Shown piece by piece: positions 9,858 through 21,514 of a DNA stretch of 64,000 nucleotides. The translations under genes were made by a program, and so were the position numbers. The first letter of the stretch is position 1. Every line of letters begins with the position of its first letter. The notes under the pieces were generated by a model. The model did no database searches. It was not told the DNA's origin and was given only the letters and a program-made list of their open reading frames with translations. The stretch is from Taxawa tesnikishii (nom. ined.). Its lineage: Eukaryota; Ascomycota; Dothideomycetes; Dothideales. The stretch covers positions 62,001 through 126,000 of the forward strand of contig JAPDRO010000016.1 in NCBI GenBank assembly GCA_030247885.1. Reading direction: 5' to 3'.

Positions 9858-12376
9858 ACGGTTTGCATGCGGGCAACTTAAGAGGTTGCTGTGGCTAGAT
9901 CGCAGATGTCCAGTCTAGGGAATCGCACAGAGGGACCTCTGCACTGCATGGGCTGCAGACGCGACACATACGGCGAGGAGGATCTGCATATTCATGTCGT
10001 CAACCGTCCTGTCGGCAGTTGGTGCGAAGTCCGACGGTTGGCCCAACCACCGTCCGTATACCAAAGGATTGGTGGACTGACATGGCTTGTTGCCTGTCAC
10101 GTTCAGCCGTCGCTCTCCTGCTGTGTTTGCGTCAGGATTGTCAATGGAATGGGACATGTTGTGCTGAATGGTCAATGTTGGACAAACTTTTCACTACAGG
10201 GGTGTGGAACCCACAGGACCCGGGGTTGACAATACCGTTCGTGCAGAGAGCGGCATCCTGCAGGCGAACCACCGCTGAGAAGTCGGAGACAGCCAATAGA
10301 GATGCGCCAGCATGTACCATATTCTGATCATATATCTGAACTTTTAGTTGCGCTGCACCCCTGTATCCTCGGTGATGCCGAGTCTCCATGTCACGCACAT
10401 ACAACATGAAATTGTATCCACCGTCCGGGCAGATCTAGATTCGAGAACGGGTTATAAGTTACGTACAGCAGGTCCTTCTGGAGCCATGACAGAGGGCCAT
10501 ATATACAGTACTTCCAGGCGTACGGTTAATGTAGTTCAAAATCTGCGTGCACCAGAAAGGCACATTTAGATCATCCCGTAGACGTCCCGCTCCGCACAGG
10601 CCACAATAATCTGTCAATTTGATATCAACCCATGCTTCGCTTTATTGTCAGCATGAGAGATGTTGCTGTCATGCTGGTTTCGCCCACAACTGCGCAGCAG
10701 AAATGCACACTAAGCCATGCAACGACTGTCTTTCCTCGTAAGGAAGGAGGAGGCTTGCGAATCAAAGACGTGCAACGACTCGTCGTGCTGACCTTAGCAC
10801 TATGGGGCGTGGACGCCTCTTCAGGTGGTGGAGATGTCCAGCCAACCCGTCGGAACTGCAGGATGCCTGTACCCGTTATTGGCTAGACAGCATTTTCCAT
10901 GACGTACATCAACTTGTGCCTGCACGTTTTGGGCACTTTACATGACCCTTTCGTCCGGCACCGGCCAGTACGATGGCCTTGTTCGGTGTTTGTTTGACGG
11001 CTGGATGCAGGTCAGATCCGACATGGCAAATGCCATGGCGCCAGTCAGGGATCGAGGGCTGCCAGTGGCCTGCGATGGTGCGAGGCGCAAATTGTGCCAC
11101 CTCAGCCCCCCACCACTGGACGATCCAACCCTGGATCAACCACTGTACCCGTTCACGGGTAAGCAAGATCACCCACCGTCCGGCGCGAGCCGCCTGCAAG
11201 TGTGCAGCAGATCGACCGACATGTCATCGAGCTCCGTTCATCACATACAACTCGTCGGGCGCTGCTCGCACGCCGAACGCACGCTTGATCGTTGTGCAGA
11301 ACATGGCTGGCACGTATTTGGAATTGGAGTGCAGACTACGTGCACGCCGTGTACATGCGAGCATCCGATCCCTGTTCGTTTTGCCGAGGGGCGTTCATTC
11401 GGACGACCGCTGCTTACTGCTTATACCTCGGCGAGTTCCTCTCGCCAGTGCGAGGCTGTCCACTAGACGATGCACCAACAGGCGCTGCTCAGACAGAACA
11501 TCGCACCACTGGTGGGGATATGGCAACCTGCCAAGCTCAAGCCATATCTGACATGCGTGCGCCCGTGTCTCTGCTGCACTAACGAAGCGCTTATCCAAGC
11601 ATTGACGCTGCGAGGATTGACAGGTCCGAACCGCTGGATGTGTCAAACCATACTCTCGATTGCCGTATCCTGGCAGCGGCGCCTTCATCGTGCGTCAATC
11701 CGAACCACTGGATCGCAAATCTTGGTAACTCCGTTCCAAATACCAGCTTACCGGGTCAAAGGCCAAGTGAATCTAGATCTCCAATGACTGTACCCCACAT
11801 ACACTCCATTCTTCTGTGTCCGTTTCAATCACGGCGGGAATGATGAGAAGATGAGGCAGATCGACTGCCGGGTGGACCTGTATTAGGAGCCTGCTGCTGC
11901 TGTCGTTGGCCGTACAACTGCAGGAACGCCGCTCGTCTGCGACGAAAGCCCCATAACGGTTTCTCCTCATCCGCTGGTCCATGAAATCCTCGCTCGTCTA
12001 ATACGATATGCTCGGTCAGTGCTGAAAGAGACTGGAGTCGTGGTCTCTCAACACGCGAGCCACAACAGTCATATTGCGTCAAGCATTTTGCGCGCTGTCA
12101 GGATTTCCATTACGGGAGTAGACGACAAGCGCCCGCCTCGTACATGGAGGAGTGGAGCCTTGACTGCTGAGGCCGGGACGGCACTCCGTGCCCTCTCTCT
12201 TGAAGGTCTCCGACGTGTGCCCTGATGTACTAAAATACCCTCCAGCCCAACCATCGTCGAAGTTATCGACTCCAATCCCCGGGCCCGGCCCGTCCCAGTG
12301 TATCGTTGCGCACCAAGAAACGCTCTCTGCTCGGCCCGTGACAGGTCAGCCAACCTTAGCTTATCTTAAGGTTAGT
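9858..12376. other. Gene-poor interval of 2.5 kb
   Basis: Overlapping frames of up to 192 codons occur around 10.9-11.6 kb, but in all three plus frames at once and with no domain, so I take them as chance products of GC-rich DNA. The last few hundred bases should hold the promoter of the Zn2Cys6 gene. No RNA gene or repeat family is evident. Confidence 0.5.
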
Positions 12377-15144
12377 ATGGCTTCCTCCTCCGCGGTACGA
12401 CATGACTCTCGTCCGGATGACGATCAGCGTCCGTCCAGCTCCAGCAGCGCCACCAACAGACCCAGTCTTGCTCGGAGGAGGTCCGAACAGTCCGGCAACC
12501 GCATCCGTCGTGCTTGCACAAAGTGTCGAGAGCGAAAAGTGAAGGTGCCGTATCCCGGAATTTTTCCCACCAAGTTTCCCTCCTCACTACTTACGTTGCT
12601 TTCATAGTGCGATCGCACAACACCCTGCTCATCATGCTGTCAACGAGGCCATCCACGCGAATGTCAATACGTCCTCGGCGAGGGTGAGGAGTTTGGTCCC
12701 ATCCAGCAGGCCCAAGAGATCAAGAGGCTGCGAATTGAGAATCAGCAGCTGAAAGAACGCTTGCGGAGCGTGGAAAGCCACGCAAGTTACGGCGACGATG
12801 ATGACACAGCTCTCTCACGTTCGACAGCTGCTGGCAAACGTCGGACTCTCCAGAAGCGCTTCCGTACCAACGAGTCCGCCGACAGCATCTATTTTGGCAG
12901 TCCTGCACTCGCCAATGTCATCTTCGAGGCGAGCATTCGCCCACTTCAAAGTGCTAGAACACACCACGCTGACCTACACAGTAGTTCTCTGAGCTTCAAA
13001 TGGCCCCAAAATCGTTGTCTCATGCGATGCCACGTCCCATGGAGATGTATACCCTGAACAAACCGGACCACCCCTTCCCGCCAGCGTGGTCATTGACACA
13101 TGACATGTCACAATGTCTTCCCCCAGTTGAGGATCTCTATGCATATCTCAGATCCTTCCACAAGCGAGCGCGCGGTCTCTCCTTTCCTCATATTCCTGAC
13201 GAGCTTACGAGAAAAGAGATTGACCGCTTCCTCGAGAGTCCTACAGACTCTGCGCTGCGATATCCGGACTGGCTGGCTCTGATCTTCGCAGCTGCAGCGT
13301 TGGGGATACAGGCCGGCGTCTACGACAGAAGCGGAGACCGGTGGGCTGCCAAAGACGTTGAAGAAGCTAGGAGGAATGGTGACATGTACAGTAAGTGGCA
13401 CGCGGGATATATCATGGGGAAGAATACTCATGAATCAGTCGCCGCAGCCATGCAATCACTCCGCAGGTCTTCCTTCCTCGGCCAGCCTACTCTCGTCAGT
13501 ATACAGACGTTACTGATGCTCGGTCCGTACTTGATCAACACCGGCAGATTTCTTGACGCCTGGTCCCTGTTTGGTCTCGCGATACGTCTCGGCCATGCCA
13601 TCGGACTCCATCGAAACCCGAAGTATCTACACTCAGCACCCGATCTGGCCGAGTCCACGCTCCGTAAAGCCATCTGGTGGCACATGTTGCATGTGGACCA
13701 GCAATACTCGATGACTCTCGGACGGCCCTTGGGCATCTCCGGTGTTGGTGACTGCCCTTACCCTGAGCCGGCAACGAGCGACCCACTGGAGTTGAGGGTT
13801 GACAGCGTCACTCACCAGCTCACAATTCTTGCAAGGCAGATATTAGGCAATAGACCGCTGACGGATACATCGATTGATGCGCATACCGATAAGCTGACAA
13901 CGCTTTGGGATACCATGCCAACGTCTTTGCGCTTCGACCCGAGATGGACGGATCAACACGCTGACATGCCTGAATGGCCACTGGATATCATGGCAGCAGG
14001 TACGGTTTCCCTGTTTTGCATTGCCCCCAACGGCACACTGACCACAACAGCCGTTTTCTGCAAAATCCACAGCTATCTCATTCTCTTGAACCGCCAACGC
14101 ACCGACACGCTTCTCGCAAACCCCAGCCGTCGCTCCTCCACAGCCACCGGCGGCTCAGACTCCACTTCCCACCTTCCTCCGTCACGATCTGCACATCCTG
14201 ACGAGATGGACACAGCCCCGGACTCTCCTCTCCGCGGTCGCGCCCGCGTGATCCAGTCCTCCATCGAGCTTGTTCAAGCGTTCAGGTTCTTCCACGCACG
14301 CAACCCCTGGGCACTCGTCGACTGGACCATCGGCCAACAGGCCTTCAACGCATGCATGATCCTACTCCTCGATGGACTCGAGACGGGCAACACGCGTCTG
14401 CAGTGGCTATGGGAGGCTGCGTACGCCATCTTCGTGGAACTGGACAGAGAGAAGGTACACGAGCTAGCCGGGGTCGCGGTGGCGAGGATCGGAGAAGGCG
14501 TCAAGGGATTCGCGGCTACGTCGATGCAGCAACAACGACAACAACAGTCAACGCGGACGCAGTCGCAAGGCGCGAAGCCACCACAACACAGTAGAACGGG
14601 ATTCTTCGACGACACGCTCATGGGCAGCACGGGGATGTTTCTACTCGAAGACAACGGCCTGCAGTCTCTCTCCTCCGCTCCCCTGCACTGGCCCGTTCCA
14701 GCGTCCTCCCTGACGCCCAGTTCCGTCATCCCGACACCGAGGCCTCCGCAGACGCCGCACGCGGCGCCCTTGATGTCTGTGCAAGCGGCCGCGCCGGCGT
14801 ATGTACAACAGCACACTTTTCCGGCCACTTATGCGACCCCTTTCGTGCCGGATTTCATGGTTCAACAGCAGGGACGGGGCTTCGCGTTACCGGGTGCTGC
14901 ACAGCATCATGCGCAACCTGGCGTGCCGGCTCGGGGAGGGGCGGTCATAGTGCGCAGCAAAGAGGACCGCAGACTTGGCCAAATCAGCCGTAGAAGCAGG
15001 CGCCGAATGCTGCGAGGGCGAGGACTGCGAGCAGATGGAATTGGAGGGATGGTGGAGGAGGGCGTTGATGTGAAGCTTTGCACTCTATTTGCGAAGGGAA
15101 GACCCAAGGATCCAAGGATCGAGCGTCGGATGGATAATGCATGA
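12377..15144 (+). CDS. Zn2Cys6 transcription factor with fungal-specific TF domain
   Basis: Three exons (12377-12544, 12608-12916, 12985-15144) give 878 residues. The first intron splits the zinc cluster after RRACTKCRERKVK; exon 2 resumes with CDRTTPCSSC. The six-Cys array is CX2CX6CX5CX2CX8C. A dimerisation coiled coil follows (QEIKRLRIENQQLKERL). The middle holds the fungal-specific transcription factor domain (PF04082 type), with LDAWSLFGLAIRLGHAIGLH and RKAIWWHMLHVDQQYSMTLG as its most typical segments. The C-terminus is Gln/Ser/Pro/Ala-rich, as activation regions often are. The second intron uses a GTCATC donor, less usual but the only phase-compatible choice I found. No frame break. 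Target genes cannot be inferred from position. Confidence 0.88.
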
Positions 15145-15312
15145 TGGTGTACGCGACTGCTGGAAAGCCTTCTCCTTTCTCTGTTGAGGTAATCTTGTTG
15201 GGGTTATCATGTCGGCAATCCTTCCCATACCAGGTGATATTCGTTGCGTCTATATTAGCAAGGATGGGCGTTTCACACCACGCGCTGCGGTCCCTGGCCT
15301 ACCCCTCTCCCA

Positions 15313-16910
15313 TCATACACCGGGGGCGGCATCTCCTGTAACCCGTATGCTCCTCCCCACCCGGTCCCTGCCAGTGATTTTGATATCCGTCATCGGCATC
15401 CGCACGACTACCTTTCCCTCTCCCCTACCTCTGATCCTCACAAAGCATTTCTTCAACCACAGCGCCGCAGCGAACGCCAAAGCGACGCCAATGACGATGA
15501 CGGCATATGGAGCATTGTAGTGTGAGTTACCGGCGAGGTTGAATCCCAGCGGTGCATTGACGATACCGAAGAAGAGAACAGTGGGGCCGAGGTAGCGGTG
15601 TATTTTCGAAAAGACTGTGGGCTGACGACGTTGAGGCTGGGGCTGCGGTTGGGCTTTCAGGTTGCGGCGATAGATGCGGTGGTGCAGGAGTCCGAGACCG
15701 AGCTGGAGGGAGAGGCAGAGGAAGATCAGCAGGCCGAGGATCTGATGCGCAGAGGAGAAGTGTTTGGACTTGTCGAAAGAACATCAGTTCATGGAACTCA
15801 ACAGACTCAAGCTTTTGCGAGAGGGGTGGTGTGACAGCCGTGCGGATTTACCTACTCGATTGTACAATGTGGAGATATAGATCCCGATGCAGAACGCAGT
15901 CAGTACGAGCACGAAGCCGATGACTTGACCTATCGCATGCAGTATCACGCGTTCCAGCACCCTCAAAACCAACGCTCCGAACGGGAACACCAGCACAAAA
16001 GCTCCGATCATGAGAACTGCATGCAAAGGCGGCCCGCGGTTGTGGTCTGCTGTCAGTCCCTGCACTTGCGAAGCGCCAGACGTTACCCACGTCCCGTTGC
16101 CCCCGTTGGGCTTTGGCACGCTGTCGAACGCGATGCCGGACGAAGTAGGAACAGCAGAGACGGCACGCGTCAGGTCGAGCGTGAAGTGGCCGTAGTACTG
16201 ATGACGGTTCAGCGCAGCGGATACGGAATCGCTGGCGAATGTCGTAGGTGGGCCGAGCGCGAAGATGAACGGTTGAGCAGTGGAGGAGAGGTTCAGGGAG
16301 CCACGGGACCAAGTGCTGCAGTTGTGGCAGACGGCAGAAACGTGGTATGCGGTGTCAGTTACGGTGTTGGATTGAGGCTGGGAGCCGTTGCTGCTGGCGC
16401 TGTTGTTGGAGCTCTGAAGGCCGAGGGATATTGAGGGGTCATAGGTTGGCTCGGAGTGCGAGGTCGCCACACGTGGGCTCAAAGTGATTCCTGAGACGTT
16501 TGAGCAAGACTGTTCTGGATGATAGAGCGGCAGGAAAGTGGCTCGCTTTTACTTACCACCAGAGGTCTCGGAAGGGTAGGCAATGAACATAAGCGCGTTC
16601 TTCATATGTTCTCCGATGCCGACCGCGATCCAGGAACTGCCGGATGGCGCTGATAGATGGAAGTACAGATCACCATTATCGGCTGCGTGGAGTGCGAAGA
16701 CAAACTCTTGGTTTGTGTCGCTGTTATGGTAGACAAACGTAGAAGAGGCGGTGGATGAGTCTCGGCCTGCAAGACCTCGGGCGAAGTTGATAAGAATTGA
16801 CAGCGTGAACAATACACCAACAAGGTCTGTGAATGCTGATTAGGATTCTTGATGTTCAAATTTCCGGACTGTCGAAGCATACCCCGGCACGACCTGCGAT
16901 AACCCAACAT
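15313..16910 (-). CDS. DOMON-cytochrome b561 (CDH-cytochrome-like) membrane protein
   Basis: Four exons (16910-16883, 16826-16557, 16490-15856, 15768-15313) total 463 codons, hence 462 residues. The start rests on a 28-base first exon (MLGYRRSCR) joined in phase to a hydrophobic stretch, LVGVLFTLSILI, which looks like a signal peptide. The DOMON domain follows; WIAVGIGEHMKNALMFIAYP includes the usual heme-ligand Met. The C-terminal half is a b561-type membrane domain of about five helices with His in PPLHAVLMIG, SSAHQILGLL and KIHRYLGPT as likely heme ligands. Such proteins pass electrons across the plasma membrane, possibly for ferric reduction or to lytic oxidases (family knowledge; exact role unknown). 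A Ser/Asn-rich linker is probably glycosylated. The 28-base exon is the least certain part. Confidence 0.82.
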
Positions 16911-17090
16911 ATTTATGAACGTTTGGAAGAAAAGACGAGCAGGAACAGTGAAGATGACCAGTTCAGAAAAAAGGTAAGACTTTCCTACCTTTCATACACA
17001 CTTTCAGCCCCTTCAGCGCGTTTCAGCAGTCCTCCGTCCCAGCGCTTCCGGTGTAAGAATAATACCTGTGGTAGACGGGCGGTTAAACTC

Positions 17091-17146
17091 CAGCCAATGA
17101 GACGCGCAGGGGCTCCGCTAGCCACACCGCGGGCTCTCATTGGCTG
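17091..17146. promoter_or_regulatory. Inverted repeat with two CCAAT boxes
   Basis: Perfect 12-base arms, CAGCCAATGAGA at 17091-17102 and TCTCATTGGCTG at 17135-17146, enclose a 32-base GC-rich centre containing CCGCGG. Each arm contains a CCAAT box, on opposite strands. It lies about 180 bases upstream of the DOMON-b561 start codon. CCAAT boxes bind the fungal HAP/CBC complex (known); binding here is inference. Confidence 0.5.
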
Positions 17147-17600
17147 TCAAAGTGAATGCCGCAAACGCAGCCCACTCGAATGCTTCTAGTACTCTGGGAT
17201 CAATATCCATGTTTGAAGAAGCTGCGGCGTTAGCGTGTCTGCCTGTGCAGGCAACGGTTGGTAGAGAGGCGGTGCGGTATACTTCGGAAACACACAGCGG
17301 GCCTGAACCTGTCAATCAGCATTTAGTTTGTATCGTCCGAGCATACGGATTATTCCCAGAACTGATATAACAGCATGCACAGATGCTCTGGTGCTAGTAC
17401 AAGACCGATTGCAAAACGTGCCGCGTGCGCCATTGTGTTGCGCGATGGAGTACTCAAAGCTGCTTCCTCTCAATAGCGAGCTACATGGAGATCCTCAGGG
17501 TTCGAGGACTTGGCCGAAGGATGGGCGACGATCTGATCTTTGGACCCTGCGACCCTGACCTAACGTAGAGCAAGGTTCTGATGCTCAGCCGTGCACGACA

Positions 17601-18005
17601 TCAGCTGGACCATCCTTCTCCACATCGAGAACCTGAAGACACTTTCAGTCTTCGCATTGAAGAGATCGGTAGTTGGCTCTGGAAAGAGAGACTGACCCAA
17701 TGCAACTTCCTGATCTCCTCTGCCTCGTCTATACTCAAGCCGCCGTACCAAAACATGAGATATCCATCATGTGTAATGTGTTTCTCGACAGCCCCTCGCG
17801 CGATTTGGCGAATAGCGGCGTCTGTCTCGCTCATCTCTTCGGTGGTCATATCGCGGTCTTTGGCCCTCGTCTTGATCTGCTCTGGGCCCATGATTCTCAT
17901 CTCAAGGGAGCTCAGCTTGCAGCGTGGATAGATGAGATACTCCTCTGGGGCCTGAGAATGAACTTGACGAGGTTGTTGAGGTTGCTCTTTGGACTCCAAA
18001 GCCAT
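17601..18005 (-). CDS. Hypothetical small protein
   Basis: A 134-codon frame with an ATG in the palindrome-flanked intergenic region. The first 100 residues have a natural composition: a Gln-rich start, EEYLIYPRCKLSSLEMRIMG, then a charged helix with EEMSETDAAIRQIARGAVEK, then HDGYLMFWYGGLSIDEAEEI. The last 35 residues look less natural, so a final intron or a frame slip is possible; an overlapping frame at 17560-17751 continues with AEHQNLALR. No family, signal or membrane segment recognised. Confidence 0.4.
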   Translation of the reverse strand: MALESKEQPQQPRQVHSQAPEEYLIYPRCKLSSLEMRIMGPEQIKTRAKDRDMTTEEMSETDAAIRQIARGAVEKHITHDGYLMFWYGGLSIDEAEEIRKLHWVSLSFQSQLPISSMRRLKVSSGSRCGEGWSS

Positions 18006-18101
18006 GTTGTCTAGACCGGCGATGTTTGAGATAGGAGGTCCAGAGACAGTGGAGTGCTTGGTCTTGGTGCTTTCGTTACCGGTCGAGCAACAACCGGGTC
18101 A

Positions 18102-18117
18102 GTGGCTACGTAGCCAC
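18102..18117. repeat. 16-base perfect palindrome beside an E-box
   Basis: GTGGCTACGTAGCCAC reads the same on both strands. Six bases further on is CACGTG (18123-18128), itself a palindrome and the core site of bHLH factors. The pair sits between the small minus-strand gene and the Osh6-like gene, in a divergent promoter. Confidence 0.5.
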
Positions 18118-18723
18118 CTGATCACGTGGAGCGGAACTACAAAAGCCACTTGTACTTGTACAATAATGCACGCCTATTTGCTCTTAGACTCTCTCTCGAG
18201 GATTCGTGCGGTTTCACGTAATCCCCGAAAGAGGGTCTAATTCATGAGACAAGCTATTATAGCTTACGAAAGTTCTTGGCAAATCGGTATAGTAGCCCTA
18301 GCAAAACAACCCAGAACTCGATCAATTGCTTTTTCTTATTATTTATCAACAACTCATAGATATATACGCGGTCAGATGTTTCTGTATCTACCGTACCTAC
18401 AAGAGCAACTCTCAAGGGCGGATAATACGAAGGACTTCTTGTTAGCTTCACTCTGCCAAGGAAATCGAGGACCCCGCCAAACGTAACGCACAGGCTGACG
18501 TAGTCTGAGCCCTCCATCCGAAGATTGTTTGTCTGCCTTGGCTAGCTACAGAACTGACATCGACCAAAGCTCCCTGCAAGTTGCGCGTATACCACCGACA
18601 CAAACCGATCACTGCCTTCCGGATTTCCACAGCAACAACGTCTTGGCTCCTACAACTCACTGCCGTCATCGATCTTTCCCATCCTTCTAGACAGGACCTG
18701 TTCTCTCCGTCCCAAGTCCCACC

Positions 18724-20774
18724 ATGGTGCTCGGTCACAGTCACCGGCGCCATTCGCAGGCCAGTATGTATGCTCCAGCGGTCCGCTGTACAGGGAACAA
18801 CGTGAAAGACTGACTTGATCCACAGGCACCCGATCCTCCACTGACGAGGGCCGACCCGACGTTTCCGCCGAAGACGAAACCGTGGTAGACGCCGAGCAGG
18901 GCAATGGTACGACCTTAAACAACACCTTTGTTGACGGCTGAGACGGTTAATGGTGGCCTCTGCACAGTTCTCTCCCATATCATCAGCCAGCTGCGGCCTG
19001 GTGCAGATCTTAGCCGCGTCACACTTCCGACGTTCATTCTCGAACCCCGCTCTATGCTAGAGAGGATTACAAAGTAAGAGTTGGCACAAGCGGTTAAACA
19101 AGGAATGAAAGCTCACAGAGGAATACAGCTTCATGGCACACCCCGAGGTCATGCTCCCAATTCCAGACATCAAGGATCCAGTAGAGAGATTTGTGGCCGT
19201 CACCAAGTTTTACATGAGCGGCTGGCACATACGACCACCGTAAGCTCGGGTCTTTCGTTCAGAAACACACAAACACTGACCTTGGATTAGAGGGGTCAAA
19301 AAGCCATTGAACCCCATCCTCGGAGAGACCTTCACCGGCTACTGGGACTACCCCGACGGTACAAAAGGATACTACATCTCAGAACAGACATCGCACCACC
19401 CGCCGAAGTCTAGCTATTTCTTCATGGTCCCAGAACACGGTATTCGGGTCGACGGAACACTTAAGCCTAGGAGTAAGTTCTTGGGTAACTCTGTTGGCAG
19501 CTTCATGGAGGGTATCGCAATCTTACGCTTTTTGAACCATGGCGAGAGATAGTAAGTCCATTCCATTCCGACAAGTTTCGGATGCGAGGCTCTAACCTGT
19601 GGTTCTGCGCAGTTTCATTACCCAGCCCAACATGTATGCAAGAGGTATCCTCTTCGGAAAGATGAGGTACGAACTCGGCGACCACGCATCGATCAAATGT
19701 CCGGAGTCTGGTCTTGAGGCCGACATCGAGTTTAAAGTCAAGGGCTGGATGGGTGGTACTTACAACGCAATCGGTGGCACTATAAAAGACAGGTCCGGAA
19801 AGGCCCTTTATGAGCTCAGTGGGCTCTGGACTGAGGCGATGTACATCAAAAATCTTGCTGTGAGTTACTTCTGCATGCAGGGTGTAAGATCACGTATCAA
19901 GGTACAATTGCTGACATGCTTCGCAGACTGGCAAGAAAGAAATGCTATTCGACGCCACACACGCCAAGGAGACACCACCAAAGGCTCGACCAATCTCAGA
20001 ACAGAGCGAGCGCGAGTCACAGAGGCTGTGGGAGAAGGTCACCAAGGCGATTAAGGTTGCTGATCAGAGGACCGCCACAGACGAGAAGTCACGGATAGAG
20101 GAAATGCAGCGCGAAGAGGCTGCAGCACGGGAAGGTGCGGAATGGCAACCCAAGCTCTTCCGGAAGGTGGATCCGGGTGACGAGGAGATCCTCGACTGGA
20201 TCATTGACGCGCATGTGTACGTTTACCTTGCCAGTGACATCTGTTTGGCACACGCACTGACCTTTGTAGCGACAACGGTCCTCCGAAGAAGGCCACTGAG
20301 CAGATCTTGGCCATCGCACCTATCCTGCCCGGGCAGCAGAAGTCTCAGCCGCAGTCTCAGCCTCAGTCTCAGGGCCGATCCTCGACCACAGGAGCCGAGA
20401 AGCAAATGGCGGGCCTCAGCCTGAGTGGCGGTCAAACACAATCGCAGCTTCCACCTCAGCAGCAAGCACAACAATACCAGCAACATCCACCTCAATACCA
20501 GCAAGCGCCACCTCAGTATCTGCAGCAGCCTCACTACCAGCAACAGCCGCATTACCAGCAGCAACAGCGTGGCGGCGACCTGATTAGCTTCGGTTCAGAC
20601 GGTGCTTCACAGAAGCAAGATCCTCAGCAGTCTCACTTTCGATCGCAGGGTGGCAGTGGTATCTCTGATGGAAGCGGTCTACCACCCACGAAGGAGAATA
20701 TCAATTCGCACAGAATCGTTAGGCAGGATTCCCGCGAGGGTGGAGAGGAGGAGTTCTTGGATGCACCATCATGA
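18724..20774 (+). CDS. Oxysterol-binding-protein homologue, Osh6/Osh7 type
   Basis: Eight exons (18724-18763, 18826-18906, 18968-19073, 19129-19239, 19291-19551, 19613-19859, 19927-20216, 20270-20774) add to 547 codons with no frame break. The core ORD domain holds [27 protein letters not shown], the family signature [15 protein letters not shown] and [19 protein letters not shown]. The LPTFILEP and [17 protein letters not shown] segments match the yeast Osh6/Osh7 subgroup, which exchanges phosphatidylserine for PI4P between ER and plasma membrane. The two signature His bind PI4P. No PH or FFAT domain is present, as in Osh6/7. The tail beyond about residue 390 is a long Gln/Pro/Tyr-rich region, absent from the yeast proteins. 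Start is the first ATG, in a CCATGG context. Confidence 0.9.
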
Positions 20775-21514
20775 GAGAATGTGTAGCAGTCAAGCACCGG
20801 GAGGGAGCGATCAATGGGCGATGTGTGATGGCTGTCGCTGTTTGTGATCCGGCTAAGGGGAAGCCGTTCTTTTCCTCTGTTATATCCCGAATAGCAAGGT
20901 TTTCTTGGCGCTGATGGGATTCCAGACATCAGGTGTCCGCCGTATGGTTCCTTTGAGAAGGCAGAGAGACTTCAACAGTTTTAGCCGCGCAAGATGGGCT
21001 CTGTGCAAACTGAATAACGTACGCCAGGGTGATTCGAGCCATTCCGGGATGTAAGCCACCCTATTACTAGTGCATTTGCCTTGATTGTCGACCATTCCAG
21101 CTCTCTTCGACAAATATTCTCGCCTATATGAGTAGGCAAGATGCCTCTCAAAGCTAATCAGTTGCCACCTAGAGTTTGGCGTGGCTCAAATCATCCTGGC
21201 GTACGTTGTGCACGCCTTCAGGCGTCTCAGTTTTCCCCCAACTTTTCGTTATAGAGCTCGCTTTTGGCCTTGTCATGATTCAGGGCACCCTCGTCCGCAC
21301 GGATTCAAGTCAGGGCAAACGTCGGTCAGTGGAGCTGCATGGCTTGGTTGCTGCTACTTGAATAGGAAGGCGCCAACTTATCAACCTTTGAACTCTCGTC
21401 ATTCATCGGACTTTTCATTTCATGATCCTGAATATTGACGTGTCAGACCGATTATTAATGGCAACCCCAGATCATCGACTTCGTGCTGGCTATGACTTCA
21501 GCCCTCTCTCACAT
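20775..21514. other. Intergenic, no gene seen
   Basis: AT-richer than its neighbours, with only short frames. It separates the Osh-like gene from the kinase relic. Confidence 0.45.

Noticed and set aside
10942-11582. Overlapping plus-strand frames of 174 and 192 codons
   Set aside because: Several frames are open at once, composition looks random, and no motif, intron or family fits.
14274-14828. A 184-codon minus-strand frame
   Set aside because: Cys-rich shadow of the Zn2Cys6 gene's activation region.
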